Positions 35,410-44,987 of a stretch of 64,000 nt of DNA are shown one piece after another. Both the position numbers and the translations under genes were made by a program. How positions within the stretch are numbered: position 1 is the stretch's first letter; each line of letters opens with the position of its first letter. The DNA comes from Paracoccaceae bacterium (lineage in GTDB: Bacteria > Pseudomonadota > Alphaproteobacteria > Rhodobacterales > Rhodobacteraceae), in assembly GCA_017510335.1 (NCBI GenBank), contig JAFWNM010000028.1, forward strand, positions 124,001-188,000. Direction: 5' to 3'. The notes beneath the pieces were generated by a model. The model searched no databases and was not told the DNA's origin. It saw only the letters and a program-made list of their open reading frames with translations.

Positions 35410-36387
35410 TTACCACCGCACAATAACAGCACCCCAGCTTAGGCCGCCGCCAATTGCTTCGGTTACAATCAGGTCACCGGGTTTGAAGCGCCCCTCGGCA
35501 TTGGCGACGGACAAGGCCAGCGGGATTGACGCCGCTGAAGTGTTGCCATGGTCCTGAACCGTGACCACCACCTTGTCCATCGACAGGCCCAGTTTTTGCG
35601 CGGTGCCCTGGATGATGCGCAGATTTGCCTGATGGGGCACAACCCAGTCCACATCAGCGGCTTGCAACCCTGCCTTGTCCAGGGCCGTGTTGGCCGTCGC
35701 CGCCAGCTTTTCGACAGCATGGCGGAACACTTCGCGGCCCTGCATACGCAACACGCCAGATGTGCCGGTGCGCGACACGCCACCGTCAACATACAGAAGG
35801 TCGCGGTACTGCCCGTCAGAATTCAGGTCCGATGCCAGAACACCGCGGTCGGTGTTTGCGCCGGTGCCGCTTTGCGCTTCCAGAATGACCGCGCCCGCAC
35901 CATCCCCGAACAACACGCAAGTCCCGCGATCTGTCCAGTCCATGATGCGCGAGAAGGTTTCCGCCCCGATGACCAGAATTCGCTTGGCCTGACCGGCCAT
36001 GATAAGGCCCGTTGCATTTGCCAGCGCAAAGACAAAACCCGCGCACACTGCCTGTATATCGAAGGCGAAGCCCTTGCGCATGCCCAGCCCTGCCTGAACC
36101 TGCGTGGCGACAGCCGGGAACGTGAAATCAGGGGTCGAGGTGGCAACGATCACTGCGTCAATATCGGCAGGGTCCAGTCCTGCATTGTCAAGCGCGGCGC
36201 GTGCGGCCTTGATGGCCAGATCAGAGGTGAATTCGTCATCTGCCGCAAAATGTCGCCGTTCAATACCCGAACGCGACACGATCCAGTCGTCACTGGTGTC
36301 CAGTGTTTTGGCGAATTCCGCATTCGGCACCACACGCGCGGGCAAATAATGACCTGTGCTTCGAATCACCGCTCTGGTTACGTTCAT
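35410..36387 (-). CDS. fabH: 3-oxoacyl-[ACP] synthase III
   Basis: 325 residues. The Cys-His-Asn triad is in AVCAGFVFAL, VPHQANLRII and DHGNTSAASIP. It condenses acetyl-CoA with malonyl-ACP to start fatty-acid synthesis. The ATG overlaps the plsX stop by 4 nt. The cluster rpmF-plsX-fabH-ihfA links ribosome, membrane lipid and nucleoid genes, as in other proteobacteria. Confidence 0.97.
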   Translation of the reverse strand: MNVTRAVIRSTGHYLPARVVPNAEFAKTLDTSDDWIVSRSGIERRHFAADDEFTSDLAIKAARAALDNAGLDPADIDAVIVATSTPDFTFPAVATQVQAGLGMRKGFAFDIQAVCAGFVFALANATGLIMAGQAKRILVIGAETFSRIMDWTDRGTCVLFGDGAGAVILEAQSGTGANTDRGVLASDLNSDGQYRDLLYVDGGVSRTGTSGVLRMQGREVFRHAVEKLAATANTALDKAGLQAADVDWVVPHQANLRIIQGTAQKLGLSMDKVVVTVQDHGNTSAASIPLALSVANAEGRFKPGDLIVTEAIGGGLSWGAVIVRW

Positions 36388-37496
36388 GCCTGCTCTGTCC
36401 CGTCTGAAGGTCTGTCCGGTGTGGCAAGGGGCGCTGTGTCGGCATCATCAGTCGCCTTGAGCACCCGTTCCTGTAGCGCATCGGATACGGCAGATATACG
36501 CTCTGCCATGCGATCCTGAAAGCCGGATTGCGCTAATGTGAAGGCCAGTTTGATGGCAGATGACACGCCCGTCGCGTCTGCGGAACCATGCGATTTTACC
36601 ACAGTGCCGTTCAGCCCAAGGAACACACCGCCATTGGCAAGCCGCGGGTCCAGCCGTTTTTTCATGCGCCGAAGCGGGCGCAGGGCGAACAATGCACCCA
36701 GTTTGGAAAATATGCTGTGTTCCAGTTCGGTCCGCAGCACATCGCCCATCAGCTTTGCAGTGCCTTCGCCGGTTTTCAGCGCGACATTGCCGGTAAAACC
36801 GTCAGTGACGATCACATCGACATGCGCTGACGGAATGTCATTGCCCTCGACAAATCCAACGAAATTATAGCGCCCGACTTCGGCGGCTTCGGCAATAAGG
36901 CGCGCGGCTTCCTTTATCTCGGCGCGGCCCTTGTGATCTTCGGTGCCGACATTCAGCAGCCCCACACGCGGGCAAGCCTCGCCAAAAGCGTTGCGAAAAT
37001 AGGCCGACCCCATCAGGGCGTAATGCAGAAGGGATTCTTCATCGGCGCGCACATCTGCGCCCACATCCAGCATGGTGTTGTAACCATGCGGACCACGAGA
37101 TGGCCAAAGGCAGGCAATCGCAGGACGGTGAACGCCCGGCAATTTCCGCAGCCGCAGCATGGACACCGCCATAAGCGCGCCAGTATTGCCGCAGGACACA
37201 GCCGCCTGTGCCTGACCGTCGCGCAATGCTGAAATGGTGGACCACATTGATGTGTCGCGCCCGCGCCGCATGATTTGGGCGGGCTTGTCGTCCATACTGA
37301 CAACGCCGGGGCTGTGCACCACATGCACACGCCCGGACAGCACACTTTCGCGCGCCACAAGCGCGTTCAACACAGTTTCGTCGCCATGCAGCAAAAAAGC
37401 AATGTCAGGGTTGCGGCGCGCCGACATGGCACAGCCGCCAACCACAGCTTCCGGCCCATGATCCCCGCCCATAGCATCCACTGATATGGTGGTCAT
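36384..37496 (-). CDS. plsX: Phosphate acyltransferase PlsX
   Basis: 370 residues. It starts ISVDAMGGDHGPEAVVGG and contains GNTGALMAVSM, LLNVGTEDHKG and DGFTGNVALKTGEGTAK. It makes acyl-phosphate from acyl-ACP for PlsY in phospholipid synthesis. An upstream in-frame ATG at 37538 would add 14 residues; neither start has a strong ribosome-binding site, and 37496 fits the family start. Confidence 0.95.
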   Translation of the reverse strand: MTTISVDAMGGDHGPEAVVGGCAMSARRNPDIAFLLHGDETVLNALVARESVLSGRVHVVHSPGVVSMDDKPAQIMRRGRDTSMWSTISALRDGQAQAAVSCGNTGALMAVSMLRLRKLPGVHRPAIACLWPSRGPHGYNTMLDVGADVRADEESLLHYALMGSAYFRNAFGEACPRVGLLNVGTEDHKGRAEIKEAARLIAEAAEVGRYNFVGFVEGNDIPSAHVDVIVTDGFTGNVALKTGEGTAKLMGDVLRTELEHSIFSKLGALFALRPLRRMKKRLDPRLANGGVFLGLNGTVVKSHGSADATGVSSAIKLAFTLAQSGFQDRMAERISAVSDALQERVLKATDDADTAPLATPDRPSDGTEQA

Positions 37497-37568
37497 GTTC
37501 GCACCAACACAAAGGCTACCGCGCGGGGCTTCAGACATGGATCAACTGACTGGGCATGAACACCGTAC

Positions 37569-37775
37569 TTATGCGGCGTCGTCGTCCAGGTCCACGGCCG
37601 GTGCGGCAGCAATGACTTCGCGATCATTGTAGTGGCCGCAAGAGGGGCACACATGGTGCGGGCGCTTCAGTTCGCCACAGTTCGAGCATTCATTCGGGTT
37701 GCCCGCGACCAATGCATCATGCGACCTGCGCATGTTACGACGAGAGCGGGTTACGCGGTTCTGTTGGACGGCCAT
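37569..37775 (-). CDS. rpmF: 50S ribosomal protein L32
   Basis: 68 residues. [21 protein letters not shown] at the N terminus and the zinc-ribbon [20 protein letters not shown] (four cysteines) are typical. GAGGTTTGAT precedes the ATG. It is the first gene of the rpmF-plsX-fabH block. Confidence 0.96.
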   Translation of the reverse strand: MAVQQNRVTRSRRNMRRSHDALVAGNPNECSNCGELKRPHHVCPSCGHYNDREVIAAAPAVDLDDDAA

Positions 37776-37970
37776 ATCAAACCTCGGGTTGCAGGCGCTT
37801 GCAGGTAAGCCCGATATGGGCCCCCAACATGCGCATAATCTAGGGGTTGCGATTTGAGGCGCGGCATACACGGCTTAACCCGCGTTTCCAAGCCCTCTTT
37901 GCATGAGTTGCGCAAAATACTTGCTTTGGCGCGCTTTTCAAGCCGCAATTTGCGAAAATGGCAATTATGA

Positions 37971-38546
37971 TCAGGACTTGTCGTCGTCGCGCAAAAGTTT
38001 CTCGCGCAGACCGGCCAGCGCGGCAAAGGGTTTGGGGCGTGCATCCTCAAGGGGGGCTGCGCCTTCGGGGGCCGCACTCAATACTCCTGCGCCGGGCAGG
38101 GCGGCACCATCAGCGCGCGGAAATGCCGGCAACGCCAGCGCCAGCGCCTCCAGTGCCACCGCGCCCGGATCAATCATCGTTCCCAGAACTTCTTGCGTGT
38201 CATCTTCGGGCATTTCGACTTCGGTGCCTGTGGGGACCGGCAGTTCTGCCAGATACCGGCGCAACACGGGTTCATCGATTCGCGTGGTCACAGGGTCCAG
38301 TGTCACAGCGCAGGATTGAACGACTGTCGCGCCCAGCGTGGCGCTGATTTCCCAATCCCGTTTCCCAAAGGGGCGAAGTTCCCCGTGAAAGCGGAATTTG
38401 CGCAGCACGATCAGGCCCATATCCTGTGCCAATTGGGTGCGCGTGGCGGAATCTGGCTGCACATCGAAGCGGACGGGCTTGCGGGCGTTCAGGGCGGCAA
38501 CGCGTATGGGGGGGCATAGAACTGGCTGGATGGGGGGCTTTGTCAC
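37971..38546 (-). CDS. YceD family protein (DUF177)
   Basis: 191 residues with the YceD/DUF177 pattern: GELRPFGKRDWEISATLGATV and QSCAVTLDPVTTRIDEPV, then acidic DDTQEVLGTMIDPGAVALEALALALP. YceD homologues in other bacteria affect 23S rRNA accumulation. It is divergent from bamE and lies just upstream of rpmF in the same direction, its usual partner. Confidence 0.88.
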   Translation of the reverse strand: MTKPPIQPVLCPPIRVAALNARKPVRFDVQPDSATRTQLAQDMGLIVLRKFRFHGELRPFGKRDWEISATLGATVVQSCAVTLDPVTTRIDEPVLRRYLAELPVPTGTEVEMPEDDTQEVLGTMIDPGAVALEALALALPAFPRADGAALPGAGVLSAAPEGAAPLEDARPKPFAALAGLREKLLRDDDKS

Positions 38547-38725
38547 GAAATCCTCGGGTTTGCAGGATGGAAAACTTGAATGAGTTTATACAGTGTTTCG
38601 TTCCTTTCTTGAATAGCGGCGCGTCCTTCTGTATCCATTCTGCCAAAGGCGGCCACGCGCGGCGCGACAAATTGGTTGTTGTCCGTGCGTTGGTTGACCG
38701 CAAGACAGGGCAGGTTCAAGGGGTA

Positions 38726-39184
38726 ATGCGGCGCATGCGGATTTTCGGATTGTGGATTTTGTCACCCGTCCTGTTGATGGCACTTGTGGCCTGTAGCCCC
38801 GTTGCCCGGTTCCATGGCTACGCCCCCGATGACATGCAACTTTCTGAGATTGAGGTCGGGCGCGACACCCGGGAAACAGTGGAACAGAAAATAGGGCGCC
38901 CCGGTATTTCAGGCGTTATGGAAGGGTCCGGCTGGTATTACGTCCAAAGCGACTGGATCGATCAAGGATGGCGCCCCCCCGTCGAGATTGACCGCCAGAT
39001 CGTTGCAATCAGCTTCGATTCGGGAAATCGGGTGTCCAATATCGAACGCTTCGGTCTGGCAGATGGCGAGATTGTCGCCCTCTCGCGCCGCGTGACCGAC
39101 ACTGGCCCCTCTGGCATGAGTGTGTTGCGCCAGTTGATGGCGAATTTCGGAAGGTTCAATCCAACCCAGATGTTGGGCGGGTAG
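38726..39184 (+). CDS. bamE: Outer membrane protein assembly factor BamE
   Basis: 152 residues. The N-terminal lipoprotein signal (ILSPVLLMALVACSPVARF) places the lipidated Cys near residue 23. The SmpA/BamE domain contains EIEVGRDTRETVEQKIGRPG and GWYYVQSDW. BamE stabilises the Bam complex that inserts outer-membrane beta barrels. AAGGGGTA precedes the ATG at 38726; the long open frame upstream lies in the promoter region. Confidence 0.92.
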   Translation: MRRMRIFGLWILSPVLLMALVACSPVARFHGYAPDDMQLSEIEVGRDTRETVEQKIGRPGISGVMEGSGWYYVQSDWIDQGWRPPVEIDRQIVAISFDSGNRVSNIERFGLADGEIVALSRRVTDTGPSGMSVLRQLMANFGRFNPTQMLGG

Positions 39185-39238
39185 CGCGCCACAGGCTTTT
39201 GTCGCGCTGGTCGGTCTGGGCTTTGACAGGCGAAAGAC

Positions 39239-40030
39239 ATGGCGACAAATCATTTTGCGTTACATACCCCTTCGGACTTCCCACAATCCCTTATGGGGAA
39301 GGGGGTTGTGGTTGGCGGTTTTCCGGTGCGCTTTGCGCAAACTGCCAAAGATATTGATCAGGTTCTGGCGCTGCGGCGCGACAGGTTTTCCGTCACCGCG
39401 CCGGGACAGTCCGACCAGGACCGCTTTGATTCGCTTTGCGCCCATCTGATGGTGTGCTGTCCGGGCGGGACGCAGGTTCTGGCAACGGCCCGCTTGCGGC
39501 TTTTGCAAGATGGCGCTGAATTTGCCGAAACCTATACGGGGCAGTTTTACGACATGGCGGCCCTGTCGCGCAGATACAGTCGCGCGCTGGAACTCGGGCG
39601 TTTGTGTCAGGCGGCCCATGCGCAGAACATGGCCGATGCGTTGCGTGCCCTTCTGGCCGCCGTCACATTGGTGTCTGTGCAAACCCGCGCCGACCTTTTG
39701 TTTGGCTGCACGTCGTTTCGCGGACAGGACGTGCAGGCCCATAACGCTGCCCTGACATGGCTGCGCGCCAGGCATATCGGCCCTGTGGATTTGCGCCCGC
39801 AGCGAATGCACCCCCGCGCCGTCGATTTCCCCGATGGTGACCCCGACCCCGAAGCCCTAAGGCAGACACTGCCTGCGTTGCTGCGCATGTATCTGGGAAT
39901 GGGGGGCTGGGTGTCGGACCATGCCATACGCGACCCTGAACTCGATACGCTCCATGTCTTTACCGCCGTTGCGACCGCGACCATCCCCCCCGCCAGATTG
40001 CGCGCCTTGCACGCTTTGTGCCCGGCGTGA
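39239..40030 (+). CDS. olsB: L-ornithine N(alpha)-acyltransferase (OlsB-like, GNAT fold)
   Basis: 263 residues of the acyltransferase/hemolysin-like family. VRFAQTAKDIDQVLALRRDRF, ALELGRLCQAAH and LLFGCTSFRGQD match OlsB, which transfers a 3-hydroxyacyl group from ACP to ornithine in ornithine-lipid synthesis, a phosphorus-free membrane lipid common in this group. The usual partner olsA is not adjacent. Other GNAT acyl-ACP enzymes remain possible. Confidence 0.78.
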   Translation: MATNHFALHTPSDFPQSLMGKGVVVGGFPVRFAQTAKDIDQVLALRRDRFSVTAPGQSDQDRFDSLCAHLMVCCPGGTQVLATARLRLLQDGAEFAETYTGQFYDMAALSRRYSRALELGRLCQAAHAQNMADALRALLAAVTLVSVQTRADLLFGCTSFRGQDVQAHNAALTWLRARHIGPVDLRPQRMHPRAVDFPDGDPDPEALRQTLPALLRMYLGMGGWVSDHAIRDPELDTLHVFTAVATATIPPARLRALHALCPA

Positions 40031-40117
40031 TGGAACAGGCGTTGTTTTCTGGTTTTGCTTGCTTATTTTGAACATTGGGCGCATGCGCCTGTGACATCTG
40101 CGACAAGGATCTGACCC

Positions 40118-40936
40118 ATGCCCGAATTCAGCAAAACACCGCGTCCACTGCCCGATGTTGACCCGGTCTGGACGCGAATCCGGCAAGAGGCCAGCGCCGC
40201 GGTTGATCAGGAACCCTTGATGGGGGGGGTGTTCCATTCCTCCATCTTGCATCACAAGACACTGGAACAGGCGCTGGCGTTCCGGCTGTCGCAAAAACTT
40301 GCGTCAGCGGAAATGTCCGAACAGATCCTGCGCGAAATCATGGACGAAGCCCATGCCAGCGATCCCGGCTTGGGAAAAGCGGCCCGCGCTGATATTGTCG
40401 CCACTTATGAACGCGATCCAGCCTGCAACCGGTTCATGAAACCGCTGTTGTATTTCAAGGGCTTTCAGGCCGTTCAGGCCTATCGCATCGCGCATTGGCT
40501 GTGCTTGCAGGGCCGCAGCGATTTCGCCAGCCTGATTCAGATGCGCGTGTCCGAAGTCTTTGGTGTGGATATCCACCCGGGGGCGCGAATCGGACAGGGA
40601 ATCATGATCGACCACGCCCATTCCATCGTGATCGGGGAAACAGCGGTGGTGGGCGACAATGTGTCCATGCTGCATTCCGTCACATTGGGCGGCACTGGCA
40701 AGCAAGATGGCGACCGCCACCCCAAAATCGGCAATGGCGTGCTGATCGGGGCCGGGGCCAAAGTGTTGGGAAATATCCGCGTGGGCGATTGTGCGCGCAT
40801 CGCGGCCGGGTCGGTCGTGCTGGAAGAAGTTCCTGCCCGCAGCACAGTCGCAGGGGTGCCCGCGCGTGTGGTGGGCGAAGCGGGCTGCGCACAGCCCTCC
40901 CTGACCATGGATCATCTGCTGCGCGGCGAAATATGA
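40118..40936 (+). CDS. cysE: Serine O-acetyltransferase
   Basis: 272 residues. A helical N-terminal domain is followed by a left-handed beta-helix with hexapeptide repeats. The catalytic region is VFGVDIHPGARIGQGIMIDHAHSIVIGETAVVGD and the glycine-rich loop LGGTGKQDGDRHPKIG. It makes O-acetylserine for cysteine synthesis. The C terminus varies between CysE proteins and is not informative here. Confidence 0.95.
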   Translation: MPEFSKTPRPLPDVDPVWTRIRQEASAAVDQEPLMGGVFHSSILHHKTLEQALAFRLSQKLASAEMSEQILREIMDEAHASDPGLGKAARADIVATYERDPACNRFMKPLLYFKGFQAVQAYRIAHWLCLQGRSDFASLIQMRVSEVFGVDIHPGARIGQGIMIDHAHSIVIGETAVVGDNVSMLHSVTLGGTGKQDGDRHPKIGNGVLIGAGAKVLGNIRVGDCARIAAGSVVLEEVPARSTVAGVPARVVGEAGCAQPSLTMDHLLRGEI

Positions 40937-40982
40937 CGGCAACACCCCCATCCACACAGCGCACAGGTCCCGGGCGCCAACC

Positions 40983-41915
40983 ATGAGTTGGAACCCCGCA
41001 CTCGCGCCCGGCTGCCCCGATGATGTGGGCGCAGACGCTATCGAAACACTGATTATCCCGCGCGCCCGCGATATTGGCGGTTTCGAAGTGCGCCGCGCCC
41101 TGCCGGCCCCCAAACGCCAGATGGTCGGGCCGTTCATTTTCTTTGATCAGGCGGGACCGGCGGAATTCCTGACAGGCCAGGGCATCGACGTACGCCCGCA
41201 TCCCCATATCGGCCTTGGCACTGTCACCTATCTGTATCAGGGTGATTTTCACCACCGCGACAGTATCGGCAGCGACCAGGTCATCACGCCGGGCGCGCTG
41301 AACTGGATGGTGGCAGGCCGCGGTGTCACACATTCCGAACGCACCAGCACGCAGGCGCGGCAGGGGCCAAACAGCCTGTTCGGCATCCAGACATGGATCG
41401 CATTGCCCGAAACCCACGAAGACATGGCGCCCCTCTTTGAACATCACGCCCAGCATGCGCTGCCCCTTATCACCGATACCGGCATCAGTGCGCGGTTGAT
41501 CCTCGGGCAGGCATACGGCGAACATGCGCCCGCAACACTCTATTCCGATACGTTCTATCTGGATGTCACTCTCGCGCCGGATGCGCGCTTCCCTCTGCCC
41601 GATAATCATGAAGATCGCGGCCTGTATATAACCCAAGGGTCGGTCACAATCGCAGGTCAGATATTCGACGCAGGGCGCATGATGGTGTTTCGACCCGGCG
41701 ACCGCATCACTGTGGGCGCTGGCCCACAAGGGGCACGGCTTATGGCCTTGGGCGGGGCCACTCTCAACGGTCCGCGCTATATCTGGTGGAATTTTGTGGC
41801 CTCCAGCCGCGACCGCATCGACCACGCGAAATCCCAATGGCGCGCAGCAGATTGGGGGCAGGGCCAGTTCGACCTGCCTGCAGGCGACAGGGACGAATTT
41901 GTTCCTTTGCCTTAG
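40983..41915 (+). CDS. Pirin family protein
   Basis: 310 residues, a bicupin. The N-terminal pirin signature is VGPFIFFDQAGPAEF and RPHPHIGLGTVTYLYQG (metal HxH), then HRDSIGSDQVITPGALNWMVAGRGVTHSE. The C-terminal half (about 185-300) is the second cupin. Some pirins show quercetinase activity; the role here is unknown. Confidence 0.9.
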   Translation: MSWNPALAPGCPDDVGADAIETLIIPRARDIGGFEVRRALPAPKRQMVGPFIFFDQAGPAEFLTGQGIDVRPHPHIGLGTVTYLYQGDFHHRDSIGSDQVITPGALNWMVAGRGVTHSERTSTQARQGPNSLFGIQTWIALPETHEDMAPLFEHHAQHALPLITDTGISARLILGQAYGEHAPATLYSDTFYLDVTLAPDARFPLPDNHEDRGLYITQGSVTIAGQIFDAGRMMVFRPGDRITVGAGPQGARLMALGGATLNGPRYIWWNFVASSRDRIDHAKSQWRAADWGQGQFDLPAGDRDEFVPLP

Positions 41916-41931
41916 GAACGCGTCGTCCAGC

Positions 41932-42030
41932 GCATGGCGCGTTCATTGTCATTCACGCGACACGCCCTAACGCATGAATTTCGCATGTTCGAGAAGGCAA
42001 ACCGCTTCCCAGTTTTAAGAAACCTGCGTC
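41932..42030 (+). repeat. Palindromic intergenic element, copy C (degenerate)
   Basis: Aligned by eye with 32219-32324: CATGGCGCGTTCATTGTCAT, TTCACGCGACACG, TTTCGCATGTTCGAGAAGGC and ACCGCTTCCCAGTTTT. It lies downstream of the pirin gene. Confidence 0.55.
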
Positions 42031-42068
42031 TATGCATGACTGCTGTGGCCTGTCACGCCACTGTGTCC

Positions 42069-42091
42069 CTTTCATTCTGGCAAAAATATCC
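42069..42091 (-). repeat. Short dispersed repeat, inverted third copy
   Basis: The minus strand reads GGATATTTTTGCCAGAATGA followed by AAG, identical over these 20 bases to 9513-9532. It lies between the pirin gene and tyrS, which are convergent. Confidence 0.6.
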
Positions 42092-42147
42092 AATACACCG
42101 CTTGGCTTTGCCAGATGCTGAAGGCGGGCACGCCGCCTGCGGCCCTG

Positions 42148-43416
42148 TCAGCGGGTGCGCGCTGCCCCCTCCAGAACCACTTGCGCATGGCGCTTCTTGC
42201 CTGCGGTCAGTTTCATGGGCTGCGCCAGATCGGCTGCGCTGACCATCTGGCCTGCATCGCTTAGCGGGGCGTCATTCACACGTGCGCCCCCTTCCAAAAT
42301 CAGGCGCTTTGCATCCTTGCCGGATTTTGCCAATCCCGAACGCACGAAAAGCTGCGCAACAGACAGGCCCTCTGCCAGTTCAGCCGCCGTCAGTGTCAAC
42401 ATGGGCAGGTCATCGCCCAAGCCCCCTTTTTCAAACACATCGCGCGCAGTGGCTTGCGCGGTTCTGGCCGCATCCGCGCCATGGCACAGGGTCGTCACTT
42501 CATTGGCCAGAATGACTTTGGCCGCGTTGATCTCGGACCCTTCCAGCGCGCCCAGCCGGTTGCACTCCTCAACCGGCAATTCTGTGTAAAGCTTCAGGAA
42601 ACGCCCGACATCTGCATCGGTGGTGTTGCGCCAGAACTGCCAGAATTCGTAGGGGCTTAACATATCGGCATTCAGCCAGACAGCGCCGCCCTGTGATTTG
42701 CCCATCTTGCGCCCGTCCGATGTGGTCAGAAGCGGTGTTGTCAGGCCAAAAATCTCGGCATCCGAAATGCGCCGCGCAAGGTCGATTCCATTGACGATAT
42801 TGCCCCACTGGTCCGACCCGCCCATTTGCAACAGGCACCCGTGACGGCGGTGGATTTCCACAAAATCATAGGCTTGCAGGATCATGTAGTTGAATTCAAG
42901 GAAGGACAGCGACTGTTCACGGTCCAGCCGGGATTTCACCGACTCAAAACTCAGCATGCGGTTCACGCTGAAATGCCGCCCCACATCGCGCAGGAAATCC
43001 AGATAGTTCAGCCCGTCCAGCCATTCGGCATTATTGAGCATGATTGCCCCGCCCGCAGTGTCATCATAGGACAGGTATTTGGCGAAGACCTGTTTCATGC
43101 CTGCAATATTGGCATCAATCGCAGCCCCGTCCAGCAGCGGGCGTTCATCTGACCGGAAGCTTGGGTCCCCCACCTTGGTGGTGCCGCCCCCCATCAGGGT
43201 AATGGGCTTGTGGCCGCATTTCTGAAACCAGCGCAGCACCATAATATTGAGCAAATGGCCCACATGTAGCGATTTGGCCGTGGCATCATAACCGATATAC
43301 GCGGGCACAACCCCCTTGATCAGCGCTTCGTCCAGACCTTGCAGATCAGTGCAATTGTCGAAGAAGCCGCGCGCCTGAAGGATGTTCAGGAAATCTGATT
43401 TGGGTTTGTAGGTCAT
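42148..43416 (-). CDS. tyrS: Tyrosine--tRNA ligase
   Basis: 422 residues. The class I HIGH motif is LHVGHL, the KMSKS loop KMGKS in [11 protein letters not shown], and tyrosine-pocket segments are [11 protein letters not shown] and [13 protein letters not shown]-terminal S4-like RNA-binding domain covers the last 65 residues. The start at [12 protein letters not shown] is chosen because the upstream open frame overlaps the divergent anmK. Confidence 0.96.
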   Translation of the reverse strand: MTYKPKSDFLNILQARGFFDNCTDLQGLDEALIKGVVPAYIGYDATAKSLHVGHLLNIMVLRWFQKCGHKPITLMGGGTTKVGDPSFRSDERPLLDGAAIDANIAGMKQVFAKYLSYDDTAGGAIMLNNAEWLDGLNYLDFLRDVGRHFSVNRMLSFESVKSRLDREQSLSFLEFNYMILQAYDFVEIHRRHGCLLQMGGSDQWGNIVNGIDLARRISDAEIFGLTTPLLTTSDGRKMGKSQGGAVWLNADMLSPYEFWQFWRNTTDADVGRFLKLYTELPVEECNRLGALEGSEINAAKVILANEVTTLCHGADAARTAQATARDVFEKGGLGDDLPMLTLTAAELAEGLSVAQLFVRSGLAKSGKDAKRLILEGGARVNDAPLSDAGQMVSAADLAQPMKLTAGKKRHAQVVLEGAARTR

Positions 43417-43480
43417 TTTTGCTTGTCCCGGATGGCCGATTAGGCGTTCTATAGCCGCGCAAACCGCCAAGGAAAAGCCC

Positions 43481-44572
43481 ATGTTGGAATCACGCTGTGT
43501 TACTGTGCTGGGAATGATGTCAGGCACGTCGCTGGACGGGGTGGATGGCGCGGTTCTGCACACGGATGGCGAACGTATCGCGGGCTTTGGCCCAACCTCC
43601 TATCGGGCTTATACCCCGTCGGAACGTGCTGTGCTGCGCGCAGCCCTTGGGCGCTGGCCCGGCGAAGACGGGGTCGAGGATGCGGCCGAACTGGTGGAAA
43701 CCGCCCATGCCGAACTTATGGCGCGCTTTGACGGGGTGGACCTTGCGGGGTTTCACGGCCAGACACTGGCGCATGACCCGCGCGGGCGCGGCACCCATCA
43801 GGCCGGGTCGGGGGCGGTGCTGGCCATGATTGCGGGATATCCGGTGGTGTGGGATTTCCGCAGTTCCGATATTCAGCTGGGCGGGCAGGGTGCGCCGCTT
43901 GCACCGTTTTATCATTTTGCCCTTGCGCGACATATCGGGGCGACTGCGCCGGTTGCATTTCTGAACCTTGGGGGGGTGGGCAATGTCACCTGGGTGGACC
44001 CGTCCAGGGCCAGGCCCGAGGATGACGGCGCGCTTCTGGCATTTGATACCGGGCCTGCGAATGCCCCCCTTGATGACCTGTGCCTGGCGCGCCGTGGTCT
44101 TGCCCATGATGAAAGCGGCGCGCTGGCGGCATCGGGGCAGGTGGATGCTGATGTTGTGCGCGCTTTCATGGAGGACAACTATTTCTACCGCATGCCGCCC
44201 AAGTCGCTTGACCGGGATTTTTCGGGGTTGCTGGCCAATGTCGCGCATTTGTCTGATGCCGATGCCCTGGCAACTGTGTCCGAATGTGCGGCCACTGCAG
44301 TGGCGGAGGCGTTTGCGCATTTTCCCGGCGACCCCGCGCAGCTTCTGGTCTGTGGCGGGGGGCGGCAGAATACCGACCTGATGCGTCGTATCGCGCTGCG
44401 GTTGTCTTGTGCAATGACGCCTGTCGAATCAGTCGGGCTGGACGGGGACATGCTGGAAGCGCAGGCATTTGCCTATCTGGCTGTGCGGGTGGCGCGCGGC
44501 TTGCCTACATCCTGCCCGGGAACGACAGGTGTGGGCGCTGCGGTGGGTGGTGGGCAGATCAGCACACCGTGA
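43481..44572 (+). CDS. anmK: Anhydro-N-acetylmuramic acid kinase
   Basis: 363 residues. The ATP/Mg motif is [50 protein letters not shown] and [11 protein letters not shown] follow the sugar kinase-like ASKHA fold. It phosphorylates anhydroMurNAc from recycled peptidoglycan to MurNAc-6-P. It is divergent from tyrS. Confidence 0.95.
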   Translation: MLESRCVTVLGMMSGTSLDGVDGAVLHTDGERIAGFGPTSYRAYTPSERAVLRAALGRWPGEDGVEDAAELVETAHAELMARFDGVDLAGFHGQTLAHDPRGRGTHQAGSGAVLAMIAGYPVVWDFRSSDIQLGGQGAPLAPFYHFALARHIGATAPVAFLNLGGVGNVTWVDPSRARPEDDGALLAFDTGPANAPLDDLCLARRGLAHDESGALAASGQVDADVVRAFMEDNYFYRMPPKSLDRDFSGLLANVAHLSDADALATVSECAATAVAEAFAHFPGDPAQLLVCGGGRQNTDLMRRIALRLSCAMTPVESVGLDGDMLEAQAFAYLAVRVARGLPTSCPGTTGVGAAVGGGQISTP

Positions 44573-44635
44573 CATGTGGAATTTCGTGCGCATATTTCCT
44601 AAACTGCGGGGGTGGCGCCAGAAAGGACGACGAAA

Positions 44636-44926
44636 ATGCAAGATATCGACAATGACCGCCCGTCCCCCCCGCTGGATAAGCCTGCGGAACCGCTTGTGTT
44701 GCGGCTGGTCTATATGCTGATCATCGCAACGATGATGTCGGTTGCGCAGTCCATCCTGTTTTTGGTGGCTGTCATCCAGTTTGTTGTCATCATCATCGAC
44801 AAGCGCCAGCCCAATGAACGGCTGGCGGATTTTGGCTGTATGGTGGGGGCCTGGATTGCCAAGGCCGCGCGCTATTTGTCGGTTGCAACCGATGCCAAGC
44901 CTTGGCCCTTCAAAGAGATGGACTGA
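44636..44926 (+). CDS. DUF4389 family small membrane protein
   Basis: 96 residues with two closely spaced hydrophobic segments (LVLRLVYMLIIATMMSVAQS and ILFLVAVIQFVVIII), then RQPNERLADFG and KPWPF near the end, matching DUF4389. Function unknown. GAAAGGACGACGAAA precedes the ATG. It lies between anmK and pepF, all in one direction. Confidence 0.82.
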   Translation: MQDIDNDRPSPPLDKPAEPLVLRLVYMLIIATMMSVAQSILFLVAVIQFVVIIIDKRQPNERLADFGCMVGAWIAKAARYLSVATDAKPWPFKEMD

Positions 44927-44987
44927 AGCGGTTGCAGCGCGGCGCCGCGCGGCCTAAGTGTGGGGCAAGTATATAGCGGAGAAGTCC